This document shows, piece after piece, positions 24,875 through 32,039 of a stretch of 52,324 nucleotides of DNA. Made by a program: the position numbers and the translations under genes. The notes under the pieces were generated by a model that was not told where the DNA came from, did no database searches, and was given only the letters and a program-made list of their open reading frames with translations. Position 1 is the first letter of the stretch. Each line of letters begins with the position of its first letter. This DNA comes from Oscillospiraceae bacterium (GTDB lineage Bacteria; Bacillota; Clostridia; Oscillospirales; CAG-272): NCBI GenBank assembly GCA_015064345.1, contig SVSK01000008.1:1-52324 (forward strand), given 5' to 3'.

Positions 24875-24914
24875 AGAATAAAGAAAAAAGAATAAAGAAA
24901 AAAGAATAAATATA

Positions 24915-24952
24915 GGTGCGGTCGGAGAATCTCGTTAATTTCCAACTGCACC
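24915..24952. terminator. Mismatched hairpin after the GH106-like gene
   Basis: GGTGC-g-GT-c-GGA pairs with TTCC-a-AC-t-GCACC, followed by AATATTTTTT. The same mismatch spacing as in the hairpin at 9247-9284, with different base pairs. Confidence 0.6.
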
Positions 24953-25058
24953 AATATTTTTTATTTAATATTTCTCCGATATTATTTTAGCAAAGTGCTA
25001 CTGATGCTTCCCGCTGTAGAAATTCAAACCTGAACGAACGGACGAACCAACTATCCTT

Positions 25059-25215
25059 GTCATCCTGAGTGAAGCGGAGCGTAATCGAAGGATCTCAAAT
25101 ATAGATTCTTCGACAGGGTAGGGTATGAGGCTAACAAAAAACATAAATTCAGCGACCCTACCCATGAGAACTTCGTTCTCTTTATGTTTTGCTGTTATTT
25201 TAACGCAGAATGACA
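25059..25215. repeat. Family C interspersed repeat, copy C4
   Basis: Starts TGTCATCCTGAGTGAAGC and ends CGCAGAATGACAGA; inside are CAGGGTAGGGT/ACCCTACCC and GAGAAC-TTC-GTTCTC. It sits in the 565-base gap 24875-25439; the rest of that gap is a short duplicated CAAACCTGAACGAACGGAC segment (25024-25043 and 25253-25272), AATAAA tracts and the AGCGGA/TCCGCT hairpin near 25338-25362. Confidence 0.8.
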
Positions 25216-25409
25216 GACTTTGGAGGGTTGCCGTTCTGAGGTGGAGTAATTCAAACCTGAACGAACGGACAGTCGAGCAACGATACAAAGTATCGTAACC
25301 CGTCCCTACGACAAAGAGATGTTGTATCTTTCCCGTCAGCGGATGAAATGGCGGTTTCCGCTGCACCAATATTTTTTATTTATTATTTCTTCTCTATTCT
25401 TTATTCACT

Positions 25410-25436
25410 AAAAAAAGACCCCGTAGGGTCTTTTTT
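25410..25436 (-). terminator. Terminator of the marR-acyl-CoA ligase unit
   Basis: AAAAGACCC-CGTA-GGGTCTTTT with T runs on both strands; lies immediately past the ligase stop. Confidence 0.88.
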
Positions 25437-25439
25437 GCT

Positions 25440-27158
25440 TTATTTCACAAGATGTCTCTTGATCTTTCTGGAGGATGTTTTCTCAAACTCAGTCTTTCTG
25501 AAGTCGATCTTGTGGATCTGCTTGAAGGAGGGGAGACGCTTATTCAGTGCAGTGATCGCCTTCTGAATGTTGCCGCGAAGGTCACATTCCTCGATCTCGG
25601 GGAACTTTTCGTATGCGGGAAGAACCACTGCAACAAGCTTTACGCCGTTTTCTTCTTCTCTGCCCACAACAACGCATTCAGCGATCTCTTCGATCTTTTC
25701 AAGATACTCTTCGATCTCCTCGGGGAACACGTTCTTACCGTTGTCAAGCACGATAACTGACTTTGCACGGCCTGTCAGATAGATGTAACCGTCTTTGTCC
25801 ATGTAGCCAACGTCACCTGTGCGGAACCAGCCGTCCTCGGTGAATGCCGCAGCGTTAGCCTCATCGTTGTCCATGTAGCCCATCATTACGTTGTCACCCT
25901 TTACCTGGATCTCACCGCTGATGAAGCCGTATTCATTGGTTTCGAGACCGTCGATGCGAACTTCGTTACAGGGTACAGCAGGACCAACGGAGCCGGGCTT
26001 GCGCTTGAAGTAGGGAGTTACCGCAACAAGAGGAGAGCATTCTGTAATGCCGTAGCCCTCGTAGATGGAGATGCCGAAGCTTTCAAAAACAGATGTCAGC
26101 TCGGGAGAAAGCGCCGCGCCGCCGCAGATGATCTTCTTCAGTCTGCCGCCGAATGCTGCGCGAACGTCCTTGAACACCTTTTCGGAAAGGTCGATACCCG
26201 CGAACTTCAGAGTGTGTGCCACCTTTGTTGCAACGCCGAGGATCTTATCCTTACCGGAGTTCTTTGCCTCGCTCATAATGCGCTTGTACATTGTTGTAAC
26301 GAACAGCGGAACGAGAGTAAGACCGGTGGGACGGTACTCCTTGAAGTCCTTCATAACGTGACGGAGGGATGTGCATGCGCAGAACTTCATACCGTAGCAG
26401 CTGCCTGCGATGGTGCACATAAGCTCGTATGTATGGTGGAGAGGGAGAACTGAAACGAGAACGTCGTCAGCCTCAAAGTCAACTGTTGCACAAGCTGCCA
26501 TTACGTTTGAGAAGATGTTCTTCTGGCAAAGCATAACGCACTTGGATGTGCCTGTGGTACCGGATGTAAAGAGCAGCTCACAGCAGCGGTCTACGTTTGT
26601 GTCAGCGAAGAATTCAGCTTCACTTGCAGCCCCCATTTCGGTAAGCGCACTCAGCGTGATAACGTTTGCGTTTTCCGTGGACTCAAGACCCTCGCCGTTT
26701 ATAGGAATAAGGCAGTTTACTGTAGGATGCTTATTGTCAAGCACCATATCCTTGAATACGGTATTGAACGCCTTTGCGTGAACAATTGCAGAAACGTCCG
26801 CATATTCAAAGAACTTGGAGATCTCAACAGGGTCAAGCTCCTTATCCATGGGAACTACCACGTTGCCGGAGGAGATGATCGCAAGGTGAGACGCGATCCA
26901 GTAGGGGGATGTTTCGCCGATAACAGCGATCCTCTTGCCGCCCTCACCGTAAAGCTCAACAAGGCCCTTTGCAATATTCTTTACAAGTGCGGCAAAGTCA
27001 CCGTAGCTGATCTCTTTAACCTCTCCGCCTTCCTTCCACGCGTAGAAAATTCTCTCGCCGTGTACTTCGTAAGCCGCAAGGAGCTCTGCTACGTTGTTTG
27101 CCTCAAGGAAAATGCGGTCTGTTTTCTTTTTGTTTACTACTCTGATACGCTTATTCAT
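25440..27158 (-). CDS. AMP-dependent long-chain acyl-CoA/acyl-acid ligase
   Basis: 572 aa member of the adenylate-forming (ANL) superfamily: it activates a carboxylic acid with ATP to an acyl-AMP and transfers it to CoA or a carrier thiol. The P-loop 'LLFTSGTTGTSKCVML' (core TSGTTGTSK), the 'GYGITECSP' A5 motif, 'WFRTGDVGYMDKDGYIYLTGRAKSVIV' (core GDVGYMD and TGRAK) and the C-terminal catalytic lysine in 'SSRKIKRH' are all present. The short-to-medium linker and 'GKNVFPEEIEEYL' resemble FadD15-type fatty acid ligases. It lies 54 bases after a marR gene in the same direction; a link with fatty acid recycling is plausible given DegV proteins elsewhere in the window. Confidence 0.9.
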   Translation of the reverse strand: MNKRIRVVNKKKTDRIFLEANNVAELLAAYEVHGERIFYAWKEGGEVKEISYGDFAALVKNIAKGLVELYGEGGKRIAVIGETSPYWIASHLAIISSGNVVVPMDKELDPVEISKFFEYADVSAIVHAKAFNTVFKDMVLDNKHPTVNCLIPINGEGLESTENANVITLSALTEMGAASEAEFFADTNVDRCCELLFTSGTTGTSKCVMLCQKNIFSNVMAACATVDFEADDVLVSVLPLHHTYELMCTIAGSCYGMKFCACTSLRHVMKDFKEYRPTGLTLVPLFVTTMYKRIMSEAKNSGKDKILGVATKVAHTLKFAGIDLSEKVFKDVRAAFGGRLKKIICGGAALSPELTSVFESFGISIYEGYGITECSPLVAVTPYFKRKPGSVGPAVPCNEVRIDGLETNEYGFISGEIQVKGDNVMMGYMDNDEANAAAFTEDGWFRTGDVGYMDKDGYIYLTGRAKSVIVLDNGKNVFPEEIEEYLEKIEEIAECVVVGREEENGVKLVAVVLPAYEKFPEIEECDLRGNIQKAITALNKRLPSFKQIHKIDFRKTEFEKTSSRKIKRHLVK

Positions 27159-27212
27159 TTTTACTCCAATTCCAAATCAAAACGGCGTGTTGCCGTGTAA
27201 TTTCGTATAATT

Positions 27213-27662
27213 TTATTCGGCTATACTGCTTAAGTTGCCGTCCAGCTTCTCCATGACGTTGTAGAAAATTTCAAACTGCTCAGGCGAAATGCCCTCGGTT
27301 GCACGATCCACCGTTTCCTCAACGACGCGGCTGATCTTTTCCATTACCTCGATTCCTTCGGGAGTGAGGACCATGCGCTTTTTGTAAAGCTTACCTTCGC
27401 CGTGAGTGAACGCTACGTATCCTTTTCTTCTCAGATCCCCTGCGGTACGGGAGATAAACGCCTTGTCCACTCCGCAGGATTTTGCAAGCTCACCCGCAGT
27501 CATTCCGTTCTCTGATCTGTAAAGGGAACAGAGGAACATAACGTGCATGCTGTGAAGTCCGTAGGAGGACACGCGAGAATTTTTGAATTTCTGCAATTTT
27601 TTGGTTATCGCTTCCATTGCGATGGAGAAACGGAAAAATCTTTCTTCTGCTGTTGTGTTCAT
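27213..27662 (-). CDS. MarR-family transcriptional regulator
   Basis: 149 aa winged-helix dimer. 'SLYRSENGMTAGELAKSCGVDKAFISRTAGDLRRKGYVAF' (core GMTAGELAKSCGVDKAFISR) is the recognition helix region and 'GKLYKKRMVLTPEGIEVM' the wing. MarR proteins typically repress and are released by small acidic or phenolic ligands, here possibly acyl-CoA or a fatty acid. ATG 27662 follows GGAGAGGTC; the upstream in-frame start at 27692 falls inside the operator. A perfect inverted repeat at 27686-27704 lies at the transcription start, so autorepression of marR and the downstream ligase is expected. Confidence 0.9.
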   Translation of the reverse strand: MNTTAEERFFRFSIAMEAITKKLQKFKNSRVSSYGLHSMHVMFLCSLYRSENGMTAGELAKSCGVDKAFISRTAGDLRRKGYVAFTHGEGKLYKKRMVLTPEGIEVMEKISRVVEETVDRATEGISPEQFEIFYNVMEKLDGNLSSIAE

Positions 27663-27685
27663 CTTGACCTCTCCGCACAAAAAAT

Positions 27686-27704
27686 ACGTCAAAATTGTTG
27701 ACGT
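27686..27704. promoter_or_regulatory. Probable MarR operator
   Basis: ACGTCAA-AATTG-TTGACGT: perfect 7-base arms around 5 bases, directly downstream of the -10 at 27711-27716 on the minus strand. Confidence 0.75.
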
Positions 27705-27710
27705 GTCATC

Positions 27711-27739
27711 ATTATATCATATGAGCTATGGTTTGTCAA
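27711..27739 (-). promoter_or_regulatory. Consensus sigma-A promoter of marR
   Basis: On the minus strand TTGACA (27739-27734), 17 bases, TATAAT (27716-27711). Confidence 0.88.
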
Positions 27740-27811
27740 GGGGAAATAAGTGACAGATAACTTATATCCTATTAGTTACAACTTATCACTTATAACCCAT
27801 CACTCATAACT

Positions 27812-28126
27812 TTAATACTGTTTCGCTGTGAGCTCGATGATCTTGTCCATGTCATCATCCTTTGCAGCCTTGTTTCTGCGAATGGCGCCGCATTTTCTGC
27901 ATTTGTGGTAGATGATGAACCCCTTTTTCGGGTCGGGCTCGGCGGAGATGGGGTCCATTATTCCCTCACAACCTGCCGCGCGGTCTCCCGGGTTGATGTC
28001 GAGATGCAGGGAGGAAAGGCACTTCGGGCAGTGATTGCGGGAGGTGTATCCAAGGGGCGGAACTTCATTACCGCAAGCGGCACAAATGAAGCTGTCGTCG
28101 TTTTTTGTGAATCGTTTTGTTTCCAT
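27812..28126 (-). CDS. RNHCP domain zinc-ribbon protein
   Basis: 104 aa. The signature 'SRNHCPKCLSSLH' gives the domain its name; with 'FICAACGNEVPP' at the start, 'GCEGIMDPI' and 'YHKCRKCGAIRRNKAA' there are three CxxC pairs, which should bind zinc. RNHCP proteins are common in Firmicutes and their role is not established to my knowledge. ATG 28126 has a moderate site (AAGGAG upstream, read on the minus strand). It is divergent from the secreted protein gene at 28228 and not obviously part of the marR unit, from which it is separated by about 70 bases after its own stop. Confidence 0.9.
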   Translation of the reverse strand: METKRFTKNDDSFICAACGNEVPPLGYTSRNHCPKCLSSLHLDINPGDRAAGCEGIMDPISAEPDPKKGFIIYHKCRKCGAIRRNKAAKDDDMDKIIELTAKQY

Positions 28127-28227
28127 AATACCGTCCGATTGTTTATCTCCTTTGAGAAGAGTGAATATTTTTCATTTTTCGGTTAAAAATATCCACAGAG
28201 TAAAACTACTCAAAGGGAGGAATTTAT

Positions 28228-28620
28228 ATGAAAAAGAAATTATTTGCTTTGCTTATGGTAATTATCATGCTCGCGCTTTCCGTAAGTGCATTTGCCACGG
28301 GAATATACGCTGTCGGTATGGGCGGCAACGTGGGCTCAGGTGTCGGCGGAAGTGTCAGCGGGGGTATCGGTGTGGGAAACTCTGCCAGAGACGGTATTTC
28401 CGATTCTCAGTCAGGTGAGCCCGGGGACACGGTCGATCCCGACAACAGCACTCACGGAGATATGACTACTGAAAACAACAGTCTCAACGATGACATGGGG
28501 TATGACACGGGTGAGGGAGAGGGTACTCGTCGGGGAAACGCGGGAATTGTCATAATGGCACTTCTTCTTGCCGCAGGTGTCGCCGCCGTTGTCATCGCTC
28601 TTGTGAGAAGGAGAAGATGA
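28228..28620 (+). CDS. Small secreted protein with C-terminal membrane anchor
   Basis: 130 aa. A signal peptide (KKK, hydrophobic core, SAFA cleavage site near residue 23) is followed by a glycine/serine-rich stretch (GGNVGSGVGGSVSGGIGVG), a D/N/S/T-rich low-complexity linker, then a 20-residue hydrophobic span and RRRR at the end. The layout resembles sortase-type anchors but there is no LPxTG-like motif, so it is better read as a protein tethered by its C-terminal span. ATG 28228 follows GGGAGG. Function unknown. Confidence 0.75.
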   Translation: MKKKLFALLMVIIMLALSVSAFATGIYAVGMGGNVGSGVGGSVSGGIGVGNSARDGISDSQSGEPGDTVDPDNSTHGDMTTENNSLNDDMGYDTGEGEGTRRGNAGIVIMALLLAAGVAAVVIALVRRRR

Positions 28621-28636
28621 GAAAAGTTACCGCAAC

Positions 28637-28712
28637 TTTTGCGTTAGCAAAAATATCACTGCGCCAGCAATATCACTTTCGCGTGGCGAAATATCACTTG
28701 CCGAAGGCTATA
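28637..28712. repeat. Mini-hairpin array with ATATCAC linkers
   Basis: TTTTGC-GTTA-GCAAAA, a degenerate GCGCCAGCAA unit, TTTCGC-GTG-GCGAAA and TTGCC-GAA-GGCTA, separated by ATATCAC. The last unit overlaps the stop codon of the lipid kinase gene (28708-28710). Related to the array at 47111-47206, where the linker reads GTGATG. Confidence 0.85.
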
Positions 28713-29682
28713 TCGCCGCGTACCAGAGAGCACCGGGGATGACTTCAAGCTCAACAGTCTTGTCGTCCCCTGTGTCGTAGATCTCGCCGTCAAGGCAGAA
28801 GCGGTCAACACCGGTGAGGGTCATCTTGCGGCAACGGTGGTAGGAGAGAATATCCAAAAATTTCTTGCCAAGCTTGCCATCTTCACTTATGAAGTCGCCC
28901 TTGCGGTAGTTTCCCACAACGGAGATGAACTTGAGTCTCGACACGTCGTTTACGATGAGCACATCCATGAGTCCGTCGCTGATGGACGCAAGAGGAGCAG
29001 CCTTGAAACCGCCGCCGTAGAACTTTGAGTTGGCGCAAGCGGAGAGAAGCACTCGCTTTTCAACAGAAAAATCGTCAACAGGCTCGCCTGTGGCAATATC
29101 AACAGATCCCTCGAGAGTAATCTTTGCAGGGATCGTTTTCTTTACAGCCAGCACCTTTGCAACGCCTGCTATGTAAGACATCTTGCCGCGGAAAAGTGGC
29201 TTTTTCTTCAGAGTGTAAGTCTCCCACACAACGTCGCAGTCAAATCCCACGTTTGCCATGTTGGCACAGTAGCGCACAACTCCGTCGCAGGTGGTCTTGA
29301 TAAGGTCTATGCGGGAAAGATCGGTTTTTGGCAGGTCTCCCGAGTCGTTGACGTAAGCGGAGAAATCATTACCGCTTCCCATGGGATAGACGGAGAATGA
29401 TGCCGTATCCACAGCACCTGAAAGCATGATTCCGTTAACCGCTTCGTTTACGCTTCCGTCGCCGCCGTATATCACAGCGTGAGCAAAGGGATCTGACTTG
29501 AACAGCTCGCACACCAGCTCGGTAATTGAGCCGCAGTGCTGGCTGATCTGCATTTCGCCTCCCTCTTTCTCAACGGCACGGCGTGCGGCATCGAAGTATC
29601 CGGGCTTGCCTGAGGCAGGATTGAGAATATGTACAACACGTCGGCTGCCGATCTTTGGGGTGGCTGATAAGGTTGGATTCAT
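28708..29682 (-). CDS. Diacylglycerol kinase family lipid kinase (YegS/BmrU-like)
   Basis: 324 aa. DAGK catalytic-domain motifs are clear: 'HILNPASGK' (phosphate loop), 'VIYGGDGSVNEAVNGI' (the GGDGT-type nucleotide site, here GGDGS) and 'YPMGSGNDFSAYV' (GSGNDFxR-type site). The C-terminal half is the expected beta-sandwich with 'SDGLMDVLIVND' and 'LDGEIYDTGD'. The enzyme would phosphorylate a membrane lipid such as diacylglycerol using ATP. ATG 29682 starts 17 bases after the DUF6472-like gene, so the two are cotranscribed. The stop codon lies in a mini-hairpin array, so the final residues (AAI) may be repeat-derived. Confidence 0.92.
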   Translation of the reverse strand: MNPTLSATPKIGSRRVVHILNPASGKPGYFDAARRAVEKEGGEMQISQHCGSITELVCELFKSDPFAHAVIYGGDGSVNEAVNGIMLSGAVDTASFSVYPMGSGNDFSAYVNDSGDLPKTDLSRIDLIKTTCDGVVRYCANMANVGFDCDVVWETYTLKKKPLFRGKMSYIAGVAKVLAVKKTIPAKITLEGSVDIATGEPVDDFSVEKRVLLSACANSKFYGGGFKAAPLASISDGLMDVLIVNDVSRLKFISVVGNYRKGDFISEDGKLGKKFLDILSYHRCRKMTLTGVDRFCLDGEIYDTGDDKTVELEVIPGALWYAAI

Positions 29683-29699
29683 TATATATTTCTCCCGAA

Positions 29700-29894
29700 T
29701 TAGTTTTGTTTTTGTACGGTTTTGTATTCGTCGTAGAATTTATAGAACGGGCATCCGCGGCGAGAGCCTTCCTTTTCGCGGTAGCAGTCGTCCTCGTCGA
29801 TGTCAACGGTGCAGCCCATTGTTCCGTCGTCGTAAATGACGTCATAGTACGCGCAGGTCTCGCAGGGAGTGGAAAGGTTTTGTTTCTTTGGCAT
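29700..29894 (-). CDS. Small cysteine-rich protein, DUF6472-like
   Basis: 64 aa with five cysteines: 'CETCAYYD' near the start, a single C before 'VDIDEDDCYRE', and 'GCPFYKFYDEYKTVQKQN' at the end. This CxxC-YY ... DEDD ... CPFY ... DEY layout is the one I associate with DUF6472, found widely in Clostridia, probably a small metal-binding protein. Function unknown. ATG 29894 follows AGGAGC. It is tightly linked to the lipid kinase gene downstream. Confidence 0.8.
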   Translation of the reverse strand: MPKKQNLSTPCETCAYYDVIYDDGTMGCTVDIDEDDCYREKEGSRRGCPFYKFYDEYKTVQKQN

Positions 29895-29908
29895 ATATGC
29901 TCCTCTAG

Positions 29909-29993
29909 AGTTATGAGTTATGAACTATGAGTTATGAGTTTTTGGTTGCAGGGTGGAACTAATAACTTATAACCCATAACTTATAACTTTTTC
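29909..29993. repeat. GTTATGAGTTAT-type inverted simple repeat
   Basis: GAGTTATGAGTTATG on the left and AACTTATAACCCATAAC on the right can pair into a long imperfect hairpin. The right arm is also the 3' end of the cca coding sequence. Confidence 0.7.
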
Positions 29994-31187
29994 TTTCAGT
30001 GCTTCTCTCTCGTTCTCCACGTCTCCCATGATGACCGCGTCGAGAAGCTTGTCCAGTGTCTGACCTATCGCTCTGCCTGTTAGTCCGAGACTCATGAGGT
30101 CAGTTCCGTTTATCTTAAGATCCGACACCCGGCGGGGCTTGTTTTCGGAGATTATCCGCTCTGAAATGCGTGAAATTTCAGCGGACGCATCCTCTGTGAT
30201 CCTGCCCGTGACGTGCTCGTATCTTCCGAGGAGGGAGGGGAAAGAGTCGGTTGTCTTGCCCATCAGTCGAATGATCGACAGCTCGTCGAAATCTGCCCAT
30301 CCACGATGCTTCAAAAATCTGCCGAGGGCGCGGGACTCTTCTCTGGACGGCTTGAGGGAGGCGAAAACTCGGTTTCCATCCTCTTCCGTAAGGTTTTCCA
30401 GCAGCGCGGCATATCTCATTTCGGAAATAGGCTCCCCGCCTGTTTTTTCGTCGTTTTTGATGATCTCAGCTCCATGCGAGACACATTCGCCATCAATTCC
30501 AAGGGAGTGAGCGACAACGTCTGCATATTCACCGAGGATCCGCGAAGCACCGCCGCCGCAAATCAGCTTTGTCAGCTCAACGTAGATCCTCTCGCGGGAG
30601 ATCTTGTCGAGCAGATGCTTCAGTTCATGCACCGCCGCGGCACATTCGTCATCGGGAGTGAACTCGAGAACTGACGAAAATCTCAGCGCGCGAAGAATAC
30701 GCAGTCCGTCCTCGGAGAAGCGTTCAACTGCTCTGCCTACGCAACGGATAGTCTGCTTTTTTATGTCCTCGCAACCGCCGAACAGATCCACCAGTCCTCG
30801 TTCGGGGGAGTATGCCATGGCGTTTATGGTGAAATCCCGTCGGCAAAGGTCATCGGAGAGCTTGTCCGTGAACGTGACCGAGTCGGGATGCCGTCCATCC
30901 TCGTACGTTCCGTCGATTCGGTAGGTGGTGACTTCTATATTCATGCCGTCAAGTACAACGGTGAGAGTGCCGTGCTTCAGTCCTGTTTCCACCACACGGC
31001 AGTCGGAAAAGACCTCTACCATTTCGTTGGGCTTTGCAGAGGTCGTGACGTCGTAATCTTTTGGTGTGACGCCCATTATTGAATCCCGCACGCATCCGCC
31101 GACAGCATAGGCATGGTAGCCGTTCTCCTCAAGTCTGTGAAGGACAAATGACACGGGCGCGGGAAGGGGCATGGTGAAGTTTGGCAT
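29967..31187 (-). CDS. cca: CCA-adding tRNA nucleotidyltransferase
   Basis: 406 aa class II nucleotidyltransferase that adds or repairs the 3' CCA end of tRNAs. 'AVGGCVRD' at residues 28-35, the catalytic D44-x-D46 in 'TPKDYDVTTS', 'RRDFTINAMAY', and the nucleotide-selecting 'RFSEDGLRILRALRF' are all present; the C-terminal half is the helical tRNA-binding body. I use ATG 31187, eight bases after TTGGAG; a TTG at 31199 overlaps that site. The final eight residues EKVISYGL are encoded by a GTTATAAGTTAT-type repeat and are nearly the same as the end of Nth next door. A 14-bp tandem repeat separates cca from nth. Confidence 0.93.
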   Translation of the reverse strand: MPNFTMPLPAPVSFVLHRLEENGYHAYAVGGCVRDSIMGVTPKDYDVTTSAKPNEMVEVFSDCRVVETGLKHGTLTVVLDGMNIEVTTYRIDGTYEDGRHPDSVTFTDKLSDDLCRRDFTINAMAYSPERGLVDLFGGCEDIKKQTIRCVGRAVERFSEDGLRILRALRFSSVLEFTPDDECAAAVHELKHLLDKISRERIYVELTKLICGGGASRILGEYADVVAHSLGIDGECVSHGAEIIKNDEKTGGEPISEMRYAALLENLTEEDGNRVFASLKPSREESRALGRFLKHRGWADFDELSIIRLMGKTTDSFPSLLGRYEHVTGRITEDASAEISRISERIISENKPRRVSDLKINGTDLMSLGLTGRAIGQTLDKLLDAVIMGDVENEREALKEKVISYGL

Positions 31188-31204
31188 AATGGACTCCAAG
31201 GGGT

Positions 31205-31258
31205 GAGTTATGGGTTATGAGTTATGGGTTATGAGTTATGGGTTATGAGTTATGGGTT
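31205..31258. repeat. 14-bp direct tandem repeat
   Basis: GAGTTATGGGTTAT repeated almost four times (three complete units 31205-31246 and twelve bases of a fourth) followed by inverse AACTTATAAC sequence that runs into the nth coding region. Confidence 0.95.
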
Positions 31259-31274
31259 GGGGGCAACTTATAAC

Positions 31275-31913
31275 TTATAGTTTATAACTTATAACTTTTT
31301 CGCATTCATGCGCCAGAGGGCATTCATCGCATCTCGGGCTTCTTGCCATGCAGTATTCCCTGCCGAACAGCACCATTCTGTGGCAATAGTCCGACTGCTC
31401 CTCAGGCGGCACGATGGATGAGAGTATTTTCTCGCATTTTGCGGGATCTTTCAGCTCTTCGGGATAGAAGCCGAATCTGCCGTTTATTCTGATGCAGTGA
31501 GTGTCCGCAACAATACCGGGCTTGCCGAAAATGTCGCCGAGGATCAGGTTGGCGATCTTTCTGCCCACACCCGGTAGCGAGAGCAGCTCGTCCATGGTGT
31601 CGGGCACTTCTCCGTCGAAATCGGTGATGATCTGCTGTGACATCTCAATACAGCTTCTTGCTTTTGTTCTGTAAAGACCGCAGGAGCGAATGAGTTCTTC
31701 AACCTCGGTCTGAGATGCAGCCGCCATGGACCATACGTCGGGGAAGCGACGGAAAAGCGGTCCGCAGACGATATTCACCCGCTCATCGGTACACTGTGCC
31801 GATAGTCGAGCCGCGATCAGCAGCTTCCACGGGTCCCCGCCGTACTCCAGCGAGCAGATTGCCTCGGGATATATTTCTTTCAAAATTTCGATTATCTTAT
31901 GTATGTTAGGCAT
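31275..31913 (-). CDS. nth: Endonuclease III (DNA glycosylase/AP lyase)
   Basis: 212 aa. It removes oxidised pyrimidines from DNA and cuts the abasic strand. 'LPGVGRKIANL' is the helix-hairpin-helix with catalytic K119, and D137 in 'VADTHC' is the second catalytic residue. The iron-sulfur loop is C188-x6-C195-x2-C198-x5-C204, the exact family spacing. Directly after C204 the sequence runs into EKVISYKL, encoded by a GTTATAAGTTAT-type repeat, and is nearly identical to the end of Cca. ATG 31913 has no good ribosome binding site; the upstream DNA is itself a GTTATGAGTTATGAG repeat, so insertion of the repeat may have altered the start region. Confidence 0.93.
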   Translation of the reverse strand: MPNIHKIIEILKEIYPEAICSLEYGGDPWKLLIAARLSAQCTDERVNIVCGPLFRRFPDVWSMAAASQTEVEELIRSCGLYRTKARSCIEMSQQIITDFDGEVPDTMDELLSLPGVGRKIANLILGDIFGKPGIVADTHCIRINGRFGFYPEELKDPAKCEKILSSIVPPEEQSDYCHRMVLFGREYCMARSPRCDECPLAHECEKVISYKL

Positions 31914-31992
31914 ATGATTTAAGTTATGAGTTATGAGTGATGGGTTGTGAGTTTAGGTAATAGGTAATAGGAAAGAAGTAAGAGGTGTGGAA

Positions 31993-32023
31993 ACTTTTCT
32001 CATCCTTTCAGGAATCGAAAAGT
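31993..32023. repeat. Family E short inverted repeat
   Basis: ACTTTTC-TCA-TCCT-TTC-AGGA-ATC-GAAAAGT, the clearest copy of the family, past the 3' end of the PBP2 gene. Confidence 0.8.
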
Positions 32024-32039
32024 ATTTTTTATTTATTAT

